Origin: Silene conica
Lineage: Eukaryota; Streptophyta; Magnoliopsida; Caryophyllales; Caryophyllaceae
Assembly (NCBI GenBank): GCA_029255685.2
Contig: CM055315.2
Location: 33,361,501 to 33,425,500 of the forward strand
Direction: 5' to 3'
Length of the DNA: 64,000 nt
The stretch's first letter is position 1. Each line of letters starts with the position of its first letter. The translations under genes were made by a program, and so were the position numbers. Positions 1 through 11,029 of the stretch are shown in pieces. Under the pieces are notes generated by a model that had not been told where the DNA came from, made no database searches, and saw nothing but the letters and a program-made list of their open reading frames with translations.

Positions 1-2
1 CT

Positions 3-425
3 GGATTCGTTTTTACTCTTAATGGCGCTGCTGTCAGCTGGAAAAGTTCTAAACAAAGTGTTACATCAGATTCTGCAACTGAGTCCGAGTACTATGCCGC
101 TTCGGAAGCAGCTAAGGAAGCAATATGGATGCGTCAATTCTTACAAGGACTATCAGTAGTACCTAGTTCGAATGACCCGATCACCGTTTATTGTGACAAT
201 AAAGGTGCCATCTTCCAAGCTAAGGAGCATAAGTCTAGCAACAAAGCTAGACATGTACAACGGAAAGCTCATCTAATCAGAGATTACGTGGAGCAAAAGG
301 AGATATTTATTGATAAGATCGCTACGGATGACAACATAGCTGATCCTCTCACTAAAGCATTACCACGTGATAAGCATGAAGGGCACATTCATTCCATGAG
401 AATTAAATGTGTTTCTGAGTTGTAG
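3..425 (+). CDS. Copia polyprotein, RNase H C-terminus (partial)
   Basis: This is the C-terminal end of a Copia pol protein, open from base 3 to the TAG at 423-425. It begins with the motif around VSWKSSKQ, followed by the TESEYYAASEAAKEA block and the VYCDNKGAI block typical of Copia RNase H, then HLIRDYVEQ and ADPLTKALP near the end. RNase H removes the RNA strand of the RNA:DNA hybrid during reverse transcription. The start lies outside the window. No stop or frameshift is seen in this piece, so the parent element could have been intact when inserted. Confidence 0.9.
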   Translation, partial: GFVFTLNGAAVSWKSSKQSVTSDSATESEYYAASEAAKEAIWMRQFLQGLSVVPSSNDPITVYCDNKGAIFQAKEHKSSNKARHVQRKAHLIRDYVEQKEIFIDKIATDDNIADPLTKALPRDKHEGHIHSMRIKCVSEL

Positions 426-1537
426 TACTCTTCTATGAATACATGTTATTATTCATTTTCTTGTGTACTCTTTTACAACCTCATCGTTATGATAATTTTA
501 TGTTTTGTTTTTCATGTGGAATTGTACGTCAATTTTGAACACCACAAAGTGAACTGATTAACATTACATCGTATTTAGTCCTTGATTACCCACTTGAGCT
601 GATAACTCAGGTAATCATTTTGTGACGTTGGTTGATGGTGGGTTCAACGAGCCATAAGTCAAACAGTTGACTGACCAATCACAAAGGCGAGTTATACGGA
701 TATCTCGTAGGACACCCTGTGACAACGTTATGGAGTCCTAAATGTTTTATAACATTGGGTGCCGGGTCGTGGATAGGACCTCCATAGTGTTCCTTAGAGT
801 CGAGTCTTTTGACTTTCAACTATCTCTTGAGATTAAGTCAGATTTTCGGTAACTTTGGTTTCTTTCCCACGGTCTTCCGTAACAGGGGCCAAGAGGATTT
901 TTTCTGGGTTATTTCATGCTGCGCTTACATCTGCAAGATTCGAGTTAAGGGAAATATCTAAACCCTTATCAGGATTTTATCATTTCTCAGGGCCACTCGA
1001 GGAGGAGTAACTGAAATGCATGGTCATGCTCGAATACAGATTCGTTTTATCAGTTAAGTTACTCTCTAGTCGGGGAAACCACTCTTGATACAGATCGATT
1101 GTAAGATACTGTAACAACCCGACTCACCACTGTCGTAACACAAACCCAATAAGATGGGTGCACACTTTTGGGCCCATTATTTGTCATCACTTAAGCCCAA
1201 AAGCACAAGGTCTTGTTACTAAGTGGTGGACGGAAGCTATTATAAACATATCACAAGCCTCACATTCTACCAATGTGGAACAAATCTCCACACAATCTCA
1301 TATTTTTACCATGTGGAACAACTTTCATCTTATACTCTTGGGGTGTTACAGATACGACCTTTGCGAATGCGGTTTGCAAATTGTCTTACATTGAGTGGGA
1401 GAATTTTTAAAAGGATATGAGAATCGATTATCGCACCTACACTTGTACGGACAAGTGAGAGTTTGTTGGAGCTGGTGTCCTCCACATATAGTGTGATAAC
1501 GTCATTGCACATACCCTTGTACGGACAAGTGGGAGAT
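426..1537 (+). other. 3' internal noncoding region of the Copia element, with repeated polypurine tracts
   Basis: There is no coding sequence between the RNase H stop and the LTR. The stretch resembles the equivalent region of the minus-strand element at 41346-42100, for example around GGCCACTCGAGGAG (about 993) and TTGAGTGGGAGA (1391). Three purine tracts of the type AGTGGGAGA or AGTGAGAG occur at about 1394, 1454 and 1529; the last abuts the LTR and is the expected plus-strand primer. A solo TRIM LTR interrupts the region at 1110-1350. Confidence 0.65.
1110..1350 (-). mobile_element. Solo LTR of a TRIM-like element, GATAC target duplication
   Basis: A 241-bp insertion starts TGTAACA and ends TGTTACA, flanked by the direct repeat GATAC (1105-1109 and 1351-1355). 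Its reverse complement begins TGTAACACCCCAAGAGTAT, like the TRIM LTRs at 24683 and 24984, and it shares the block around CACAAGGYCTTGTTACTAAG. TG..CA ends plus a 5-bp target duplication indicate an LTR rather than a DNA-transposon MITE. The related Copia element at 41 kb shows the uninterrupted site. Confidence 0.85.
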
Positions 1538-1590
1538 TGTTGGGGCTTGTGTCCTTGACAGTTAGTACAATGACTTATTAAATCTCTTAA
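1442..1590 (+). repeat. Imperfect tandem duplication of the PPT/LTR junction
   Basis: CTTGTACGGACAAGTG occurs at 1442 and again at 1516, 74 bp apart. Each copy is followed by GAG(A/T)TTGTTGGRGCT, that is a purine tract plus the first bases of the LTR. Only the second copy continues into the full LTR. It looks like a partial duplication of the LTR edge. Confidence 0.7.
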
Positions 1591-2874
1591 AGGATCACAA
1601 GGGCATACTATGGTATTATTATCAGTTGATCCACGTTTATCAATAACGGTTGGCTTGCTAGATAAGTTTGACGTTATTGTCATACGGATGGCGGTGATCA
1701 ACTGGTCCCTATACGTCACACCTATAGGACACGTTTGAGAGATGTGAAGGTATGAAAATACAGTCACATTTATGCCGGATATGACTAAACAGTTAGTCAG
1801 AGATATTGACTATTAAATTAGTCAATAAGATGTTGAGATTATTATTTAATACTGATTAAATAATTTTAAGCTAATACGGATTACATGATTAATTCGTAAA
1901 TTAAATATAAACGGTTATATTTAATTAAATATTTAATTCGTGTATTAATATAAGCAGTTATATTAATTGACATAATTATACAATATCGTATTTTTATCAG
2001 ACCATTATTAATGTACCGACTACATTAATATCTGATAACGTGTGTACGATTTATAATTAAATCCCGCGAATTATATTTTAGCATTAGGGTCGAATCACGT
2101 ATTAGAATAAGGTAAGAGTGGAAAACCCACTCTCACCTTGACCTAATTTCGGCCGTGTATTACAAATAGAGAGGGACTCTCTTTTTGTCAGGGACTCTTC
2201 CACGACTGATTACTGATAATCACATCTCAAGAAAATTAGGGTTTTGAGAACAGCTTTCCCAAAACCTAGATCTCACATCTGTAAAACCTCACAAAACTCT
2301 CCCCATATTGCAAGGCAATTGGAGAGCATTTCTAGCACACGCGGCATCGTCTCAGACTAAGTCTTGGGTGCAAGTTATAGGAGAGAATTTACTTTAATTC
2401 CTGTTCTTAGGCCATTCGCACAAAGGACATAAGGTTGTATTTCTTATTCGTGTTTTTCATCTTATGACTATAAACGCATATGTATTTTTCGTTATAATCC
2501 TGTAAATTTTAGGGTGAATACATGTTTATTCCCCACAGTTTCATGTATGACATGTAGTGCTATCTGGGATGATATGAGTGCTAGCGGGCGATGTCTAATC
2601 TTGACATGATCACATTTATCGTTTAGCTGGTTCAGACATTTATCTTATTGTTATTCGTGAGATATGATTTCCCCGTTTGTATTGTTTATACTTGAACTTA
2701 TAGACTTATCTATGTTGCTTTTCATTTCCACATATTGTAGTACTTTGAATTCTCGCGATGTTTTATATCATGTCTAAAGTTTTATTTTCGCGCAAATTTC
2801 CGCTTGTTGCATGTTTATATTTTTGTATTATCGCGGGGGTTCACAAATAATATCTTATTACTATAACAGTAACA
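1538..2874 (+). repeat. 3' LTR of the Angela-like element
   Basis: Starts TGTTGGGGCTTGTGTCC directly after the purine tract AGTGGGAGAT. It contains an AT-rich U3 and a 5'UTR-like part near 2280-2540. The end lies among ATAACA (2868) and GTAACA (2874). The following DNA (2875 onward) belongs to a different, gypsy-type LTR. Confidence 0.7.
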
Positions 2875-3358
2875 CCAACTAATTGAGTACCCAAAATCAC
2901 GGACTTACCACAAGGCGTCTATACGCCGACGACAAGAGAGATCCGACTTGACACATTCACATTCTCCCTATACTCATCCCGGAGTATAGGAGTCACGACA
3001 AGGTGCCAATGATGGTGAGAGGTGGAGGAATAAGACAAAGGATGAGATAGAGGATATGATTAGGTTTTTAGAGAAAAAGGAGAAAATGAAAGAAGTTTAA
3101 AGAAAATAAATGATTTAAGCCGAAGTCCGGAACGCTTTAAGTTCCTGACACGCAGGTACTCGGTTGAGTACCTGACATACTCGGCCGAGTACGCCGCACT
3201 CGATCGAGTACCTTGATACTCGGTCGAGTGACCCCTACTAGGCCGAGTATTCAGTCCTCATTCGTCACGACACAAAGCAACCTCCTATCTCTACCTCTCA
3301 TTAGGGATCTGTGCGATCAAAGATCAGTCAACAAGTCCTTAACAAAACGGGTATTACA
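2875..3358 (-). mobile_element. Ty3/gypsy LTR fragment, cut by the Copia insertion
   Basis: On the minus strand a gypsy-style LTR start, TGTAATACCCG, is at 3358 and reads leftward until the Copia LTR at about 2874. It carries an array of short palindromes (3157-3249) close to its start, the same arrangement as in the gypsy LTR at 39315. Only one LTR edge is visible. Confidence 0.5.
3157..3249. repeat. Array of 14-bp palindromes, consensus TACTCGRYCGAGTA
   Basis: At least five copies of the self-complementary unit occur, including TACTCGGTTGAGTA, TACTCGGCCGAGTA and the half-shifted CACTCGATCGAGTA, spaced about 20 bp apart. A second array of the same unit is at 39096-39285. Confidence 0.85.
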
Positions 3359-4947
3359 ATGATTCTATAGAAGAGTTGTTGATTTTCGTTCTATAAATAG
3401 AGTTAATTTCAAGGTAAGAAATCCAGAGAAACAAGTACAGCAAATATGTGTCACCTTCCTAATACTTATATACTATTATTAACCAAGAAGGTCGATAAGA
3501 GGCAAAACAATATTTAGAATAGAGCCTACTCCCGAGAATAACATCTCCACATTTTAGGCAAGGATAGTATTCTTGAAATTTATCTAAACTGATATCAACC
3601 CAAACTGATTCGTATTTCATTCAAAATAGCACAAATCGATTAAAGTGGTTAATCAGAATCAGAATGAACTTGATCCAAATTGAAATGAAACTAAAATAAA
3701 ATCAACCCAATTAACATCAAACTTATCCTCTTTTTATAAAAGGAAGGACATTTCAAGCGTTGTGATTGGCTGAATCTTTTTTTTTTACTCAAAAAGCAAC
3801 CCCGCGTCTCCTCCAAACAATTAATTACTCTCTCTCCTCCAAACAATTAATTACTCTCTCTCTCCTCCAAACAATTAATTACTCTCTCTCCACATTTTCT
3901 CCAACTTATTTTAATTTTAGTTGTGTAATTTAGTGATTTAATGTCTAATTATAATGTCGAATGTATAATTATTATACCATATTGTATTATATAATTAAAA
4001 ATTACAAATTAAAAATTACAAATAATTACATGTCAAACAATTTAATTACAGCTAAACAAACACATTTCAATTTCAACTGATAAAATGTAATCTCTAAGAT
4101 CGATGCTATATCCCTTAATCATCGTGATAATATTAAAAATTTCGATGTCTTTGTACCTGCATCAAATACACACAAAACAATTATTATATATTAATATAGA
4201 GATTTCGTAAATTTTAATTGAGAATATATATCTTATTATAAAAAGCGTGTAGAATGAAAATAATTGGTTCACATAATTTTCGTAATCCCTTATATATAAA
4301 AGGAATAACTTTTCTTGCATTTTCATTAGTTGCTTAATTTTAGGAAACTAAAAGCCCTTCTTTCTCACAGTGTCGCACCACTTACACAATGAGGTTTATT
4401 TTTCTTCATTTTGCTTTTCTCCATTTAACATTCTAAAGTTACAAATAATTTTTATCTTCATAATAAAAAAACCAACTTTACTCCAAATTCAAAAATAAAA
4501 AAAATCACTAAAATTCAACCCAGAAACATAAAATTTAACAATATTAAAAAAAAGTTGGACGATTAGAGGTAATTAAAAAATATTTAAATAAAAAATTAAA
4601 GTAGTCATATAGAAGTATAAAAAACGAAAAAAAAATATACAAAGAGTTAAAAATTAACAAAAAAACGTATATCTAAAAAAATGAAAAAAAATACAGGAGG
4701 AGATAAAAATCAACAAAAAAAACGTAGATTAAAAATAAAAAACGTCAAAGATTTTTGAATAGGATCAAATAAACCCAACCCATAAAATTAACAAAAAAAT
4801 ACTCCAAATCTATGATTTTCGAGAAAATATAACAACCTTCAAGAATTAGTCAATTAAAACTAGGATATAATAATAATATTAACATCAGGTAAAAGATGGT
4901 CTTTAATAACAATACATTATTATTTTCTTTATAAAATCATCCACAAA
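3359..4947. other. AT-rich intergenic DNA with a short minisatellite
   Basis: No gene is seen. At 3807-3896 three tandem copies of a 25-28 bp unit occur (CTCCAAACAATTAATTACTC plus a CT run). The rest is AT-rich with A-runs and no convincing ORF. Confidence 0.6.
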
Positions 4948-5371
4948 TCTTTATACTATAAAGGCTAAAGATTTTAAGAGACCGTGATTGACTTCTTAAA
5001 ATTAGCAGTCAAAATGACTTTTCATATCCCTCCACCCCACTAGTAAAAACAGTTTCTATCATTTTGCTTTCATTTAAAGAGTAAGTTATTTAAAGGGTAA
5101 GTTATATAAATACACTACAATTAATTTATCTATTTTATATGGTTTAAATTTATTTAATAAAGTTTGATTAATTATATCTATTTATAATAAATCTTTTAAA
5201 AAAAATTAATTATACAAGCAAATCAATTATTTGGAGTCAAAATCACCCAAATTGATAATTTATATTTTTTCACTTAAGTTCATATAGAATTATATTTGCA
5301 TTAATTAATCAATATATTTACGAAATTTTTAGAAACAAAACCGTACATTTTTTGTACGGGCATAAAACTAG
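4948..5371 (+). mobile_element. Short non-autonomous Helitron
   Basis: The 3' end is textbook: stem CCGTACA (5341-5347), T5 loop, TGTACGG (5353-5359), then a short spacer and CTAG at 5368-5371 followed by T. A fitting 5' end, TCTTTATACTATAAAGGC, starts at 4948 after an A, giving the A|T host dinucleotide expected for Helitrons. About 424 bp, noncoding. The 3' end is firmer than the 5' end. Confidence 0.7.
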
Positions 5372-5420
5372 TTTAAGTGAAAGATACCGAGTCACCTTTT
5401 AGGGTTTAGTAGATCTAGAC

Positions 5421-5993
5421 TAGGGATGGCAATGGATCCTGGATCCGGTCCAGATCCGTAAGACCCGACCCTGATGGATCGGATCTGGATCTTATTTTTT
5501 CAGACCCGTTGGATCCGGGTCAGATCTGGATCCACTACTTTTAAAACGGATTTGGATCTAGATTCTCTTACGCAGACCCTGAAGGATCCAGATTCCGATC
5601 CTGGACCCGTTTTCATAGTAAAAACAAGAAGTTTTCATAGTAAAAACTAGGTATCTTGTTTCTTGATTTGTGTTTCGATTACTTGGTCATAATAATTACT
5701 AGTTGTAATATTTGATTGAACATAATTGCCACGCTACTAGCTACTTTTTCATTTTATTATATTTCGGTAAATGGATATCAATAGTGTTATGACTTATGAC
5801 TTGTGAGCTTTTTTTTATAATGTGAGGCTATAAACTTGGACCCATTACGGGCCCGGATCCGACCCAGATTCGTTGGATCTGGATCTGGATCTCACATATT
5901 TGGACCCGTTGGATCTGGATCCAGGGTATACAATGCGGATCTGGATCTGGATCCTACTGAACCCGGTCCAGATCCGACCCGTTGTCATCCCTA
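5421..5993. mobile_element. hAT-type MITE with GATCC-rich internal repeats
   Basis: Terminal inverted repeats TAGGGATGGCAA and TTGTCATCCCTA are flanked by a perfect 8-bp direct repeat ATCTAGAC (5413-5420 and 5994-6001), which marks the hAT superfamily. The interior is 573 bp of degenerate GGATCTGGATCC-like repeats without coding capacity. The right end lies 31 bp before the start codon of the methyltransferase gene, so it occupies that gene's 5'UTR or core promoter. Confidence 0.92.
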
Positions 5994-6024
5994 ATCTAGA
6001 CCCTACCAATTCAATGTTCAGTCC

Positions 6025-6965
6025 ATGGAACCAAACCGAATAACCCGTTCAGAGGTGTACTCACATAATCGAATCAGCGTTTCCCCTAATTCTCATTGCC
6101 ATTCCCCAATGAAATTCAGCAAGTCGCCGGTAATCGAACTGACAGTCGGAAACTCAACACTGACTCTGCAACAAGATAATGCCTCAATGCACGTGGGCAC
6201 CTCCGTCTGGCCCTGTTCCCTCGTCCTCACTAAATTCCTCGACCGTTGGTCTCCTTCTTCAAACCCTAACGACAACCAATACTCTTCCCTCCTCGATTTC
6301 TGCAACAAGCGCGGTATCGAACTTGGCGCCGGTTGTGGCGCTGTCGGTATGGGAATTTACCTCCTTGGTCTTCACGACGTCGTTTTGACTGATATTGCTC
6401 CTGTTATGCCTGCGCTTAAGCATAACTTGAAGAAAAATAAGCAGGTTTTGAATAAGTCATTGAAGACTGCTCAGATGTATTGGGCTAATTCCACACAGGT
6501 AATTCTCCAAATGCGCACATTCTTTTGTAACACCTCATATTCATTACTTATTTGTACATATGGTCTGCAGTAAATATATGCCTAGACTTTTAAATTCAAG
6601 TGTTCATGTTCTTACTTCTTAGTGTACCCTTGGGTGATTTCGTGGATTTAACTTGTAAGGGGTTTGTGCAGATGAAGGCGTTGTCGCCGCCGTTTGATTT
6701 TGTTTTGGCGGCCGACGTGGTATATTTGGAGGACACTGTAAAGCCCCTAGTGGAGACAATGTTCGAGTTGGTGAAAGATGATGGGGTTGTTTTGTTAGGG
6801 TATCAAATTAGGTGTCCTGAAGCAGATGTCTTGTTTTGGGAGATGGTTAGGGAGGTTTTCGAGATTCAGAAGGTTAAAAAAGAGGACTTGCATCCCGATT
6901 ATGCATATGAGGAGACTGACGTTTATATTTTTAGGAAGAAGAAGGCGAATACTCCTATCATGTAA
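6025..6965 (+). CDS. METTL21-type protein-lysine methyltransferase, two exons
   Basis: The product is a 255-residue seven-beta-strand methyltransferase of family 16 (METTL21A-like), expected to transfer a methyl group from S-adenosylmethionine to lysine of a protein substrate in cytosol or nucleus. Exon 1 is 6025-6498 (158 codons, donor CAG|GTAATT); exon 2 is 6672-6965 (acceptor TTTGTGCAG, phase 0). Motifs: TSVWPCSLVL at about 59-68, SAM-binding IELGAGCGAVGMG at about 98-110, VLTDIAPVMPALKHNL at about 120-135, and FDFVLAADVVY at about 166-176, which includes the DXXY motif of this family. Exons join without loss. The start is the first in-frame ATG; an upstream ATG at 6014 is out of frame. 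An hAT MITE sits just upstream. It converges with the NAC gene. The exact substrate is not predictable. Confidence 0.9.
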
Positions 6966-9900
6966 GATAATTTTTTTTTACTTAATTCACTGTATGCAAG
7001 TGTTAGCTTAAGTTGCGAGCTTGGTTTGAAAGTGCTGCCTCTTGTTTGGGCTTGTTTGTTCGGATGCCTTCCTTTTGTCAAATCAGTCCAACAAGTGTTA
7101 AAGATAGGCTTTAGTCCTTGTCTCATAATTCTATATTGGGTTTAGCTCCCATCGGTCTCCTTCGGCTCCCTCCCTGTCTCCTCTTCCTTGGCTGCTCTAC
7201 TCATAATTATGTGATTATTGATAAATTGAGTGCTATCTTGTTGGGTGACGTCTATGGTTTAAGGCCGGAGAAGAAGAGTAGATGATCTACCATGGTTACT
7301 AATTGAAACCTACTCACTGCAATGTGACAAATTCTGCACATACCCATTATTTGTCACAATGTCACCCAAACAGCATTCTTTTCTTTGAAGCTGTAGGTAA
7401 TTTTTCTTGGCGAGATACATATGATATAATGTTGGGATACTAATAAAGGGGGTATGATGCTAGAAAAACCTAGGGTTTGTTTTTTTCGTATCTCTTTCTT
7501 TCTGTTGCTGGTTGACTCTGATCTTTATTCTTAAATGAATTCTTTGATTTTCGGATGTGTACTTCGGTGTTAGAAATGGATTTTAACTGTGTGAGGTGAA
7601 CAGAGATTTAAGCATGGCATGACTATCTGAGCTTGTGAAGTACTAGCAAAAAGAGTCTGTTTTGCTTTCCTTTTTTTGCGGACTGCTTGTTTGTCCTAGG
7701 AATTCTGTTTACAAGTGAAAATTGAATCAATATAGATGTATGGTTTGTGGGCTAGGTGAGTACTACTTCATGGTTTTGTACATGTTTGATGTCTAGTGAT
7801 GTTATGTACACATGGCCCTATGGTTTGTGGGCTACGTCTTTACTGATTATATAGATCAAGGATCATATCACGAAACTGTCATGGCCCTTGTGGGACTTTG
7901 CAGCTACTAACATATTAATTGGATTTGGAGGGACAGTAGATTATTTGGTGTTGGTAGGGGGAATGATATGCAATTGCCATTTACTTTTGTTAAATTATCT
8001 TAGAATAGACAACTTGGCAATCTCCTGATTTGTAATATGCTTACCGGGTTAGTTTCTTATTAATCTTTCATTCGGCTTGTTTCTGAACAATCTGTTAGAC
8101 CGATTGCCACTAATTTGATCTGAATGTTTTTGTCTAACGTTTTTGTCAAATAAGTATTTCAAACTATTAGTCTGATGTAGGGAGTAGCTTTTAACGAACC
8201 TTTCTTGTGCTTGTTGCAGAAACGAAATAACAATTTGATCAGAATCATTTTATTGCCACTTAACGTTTTTGTCAAATAACAATTTCAAATTGTTCTTCTG
8301 ATGTAGCTTTTAACGAACTTTCTTGTGCTTGTTGCAGAAATGAAACAATAACCTCGGAAAAGGATTGTAATGCTTAAACAAAGAAAATTTGCCCCAGGTT
8401 TGTGTAAACCTTGTTTTGCCTTCTTAGCACCAAGCAATCAACTTTCGCAATACTTCTTTATGGATTTTGAGTTCACTTTCTGGAAATTGACACTGCTGTT
8501 CGAGACTTAAAACTTGATATTGAAGTTGTCTCTTATTTGAAAGACAACTGTACTACTGTAGTAGTATCGGCGTAATAAATGTGTAAATTTAGTTACAGCC
8601 TAAGTTTGTTAAACAATATAGTGAGATATATTGAAAGTGTACTATTATATAATTATTCTTATAGAATCCACAGTTTATGGGTGCTGAATACATTTATTCC
8701 CCTAAAGGCCTACATATTCTGAATAATCTTGCTATGTACTATTATATAATTATTCTTATAAGTATCTCACATTATACTCTTCTGAAAATTAGTCATCTTA
8801 CTCTGACTGATATGGGTGATGGTGGTTTATAGACTTTTTTTTTCACAGGCCAATTTAATTGACATTTTTGATGAATTTAGTTCAATATGCTTGTTGCACA
8901 TTATTCCCATTTTCAATGGAGGGAAGCACTCGATATCCTTTGACTTAGGAATCAAATAAAGAAAATAAATGTGTACTTAATACATATTTTTCTAGTGGAG
9001 ATCACCTGTCCCACTTTTATGTCTCTTCTTGTGTCGCATTCCCTTAAGATCTTGACTCATCACACTAAAAATAATAAAAATGGTAATATTATATCTCAAT
9101 ATGTTAATGTGTCATTATGAGAAGTAATGGGACACCGAGGATCTGCTCCGATATTTTCCAAACGCATCCAATATATTCATTACATAGTTCTTTTTTTGGC
9201 ATACTCAACTTTTACACAGTTACAATTACCAACCTAGCCTTATCCCATTACTCTCATCAACCACTACCCTAACTCACCACCTACCCTCATCTAAGGCAAC
9301 CACCCTATACAGCACACACCACCACAAAACAACTCTACCACCACCCAAACCCACCACCAACCACCTCAAAAAGCCAAAAATAAATCTACCGTCGCTGATC
9401 CGCAGGAAATAAATACCCACTCCTTGAAATACCGTCGTACTAATGCACCTCACCCACCAAAAATCCCCCCCACAAGGTTGTTTCCGGCAAGGAGGGGGTG
9501 GTCTTGGGGAAGGAAAGGACGTTTCCGGTAGGAAGTTGATTTTTTCTGGAGGATGAAGGCAGGTGGGGTTGCTGGGCTGTGTGGAGGGTGAGGATGGTGA
9601 CTCGTAAGGGTGAGAGTTGCGGGGGGTAAATTACCTTTAATGTAAATTTCACCTTTTAAAAATAAATAAGCAAATCAAGCGACACTAAATGTAAAGAATC
9701 TATTGAATGACACGGAGTATTGGAGTCCGCCAAGTAATATCATCCATGATTAAAACATCTATTTGGGCTGCCTTTGAACCAAATATCTCTTTTTTCATAT
9801 GGAATAAACATGCCAAGCTCTTCTCTTAGCTTAATCAGATTCATTGCCAGCTTCTCCAATGTTTTCTTATGGAAGAGTTATGGTTATGGGCTACCCGGTT

Positions 9901-11029
9901 CTATTATTACAACCTATTAGTACCTCTTAGACAAACAGGAATTTGGAGTATTGATAAATTTATTCATAATGTCGTAAGAAATAGGTTGGAACAATACAAG
10001 AGTTACGAAACTTGTTTTTATGTATTCTAACCTTTGCCTTATATTTGCATATTACAACTGATTATAAGTGTGAGGAATTTAAAAATGAAAAATGGAAAGT
10101 TGAGCCTGATAGAGCTTGGAGGATTCATTAGCTAAGCTTCAAGAGATGACTTGGGAAAGTTTGGAAGGTAGGACTAATGGTTAAAGACTTGAAGCAAAGA
10201 TCATGATCAATTTTCTGTTATGTGGCTAGTTATTTACTTCTCTTGCTTTTTTCGATTTTTCAAAAGACATGTAGCAGAAAGAGATCAGGAGACTGATCAA
10301 TTTATTTTCTTAATAAAACACCCACATACGCAAAATAGAGAGAATCACGAAGATGAATCTCGTATGTGAATTTATTGTATTACGAATCCCGTAACTCGAT
10401 CCTCAAGCGTGTTTGCGTGTACAAAGCTTCTTCCTCCAAAAGAGCCGTTTGTTTCTGTGTTGATTCACAGGAGTTGAGTTTAGGAGTGATGAGTTTTAAA
10501 GTTGCTTTGCTGACTGAGCTGGTGCCCTTTGTTTTCTTTGTAACAACGAGCGTTAAAAGTGGTAGTCATCCATCGTTATCGTGAAATTTTAGAAGTGTTC
10601 CTTTTATCAAATTTTAGGTGTGAATTTCTTATTTGGCGGTTAACTTGTACCATACCACGGACTTACTTGAGGTAAGGGAAACCTATTAGACAGTAGTCAA
10701 GGATAATGAAGCAAGGGGGTTTATTACATGAAAATAATGAGATAATTATCAGTTGCTTTCAGCTTATTACATTCAGATGTTATTCTAAACAATTGTGTGC
10801 ATTAAATGAAAACATTATTCGATTCCCTATATACACTTAAAATACAAATATATCATTCTATTATTTTTTATACCCCGAAAAATGGGTGGCTGTCTTATAT
10901 TCTGTTGATTTGATTTTTACTTCCTAAGAAAATTAGTCAGTAATGCTTATCATCCTTATGTTGGTAAAGAAGAATGGCCTGGTGCTTTTCGTTATCAGGT
11001 ACTATGTTAAATGATTATGATCGGAACTA
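6966..11029. other. Intergenic region between two convergent genes
   Basis: No coding sequence is recognised. The first part presumably holds the 3'UTR of the methyltransferase and the last part the 3'UTR of the NAC gene. A direct duplication of about 125 bp lies at 8105-8345 (both copies end in CTTGTGCTTGTTGCAGAAA). TACTATTATATAATTATTC is repeated at about 8639 and 8735. A C-rich stretch runs through 9230-9360. None of the small open frames here resembles a known protein. Confidence 0.55.
8105..8345. repeat. Direct duplication ending in an acceptor-like motif
   Basis: Two adjacent copies share TAACGTTTTTGTCAAATAA (about 8135 and 8261) and CTTGTGCTTGTTGCAGAAA (about 8204 and 8323), an offset of about 120-126 bp. 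The shared end looks like a 3' splice site (T-rich, then TTGTTGCAG). Confidence 0.6.

Larger units (their letters stand above)
1..2874 (+). mobile_element. Angela-like Ty1/Copia element, 3' part
   Basis: The window opens inside a Copia element. In order it shows the end of RNase H (to 425), a noncoding 3' internal stretch (426-1537), purine tracts and a 3' LTR starting TGTTGGGG at 1538. The RNase H and the long 3' noncoding stretch resemble Angela-type elements (inference from family knowledge). The 5' part and matching LTR lie outside the window, so target duplication and age cannot be judged. The right end is taken at the last of several possible CA ends (2868, 2874). Confidence 0.8.

Noticed and set aside
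9440-9652. 70-codon minus-strand frame in a GC-richer patch
   Set aside because: No family resemblance, no splice or expression signal.
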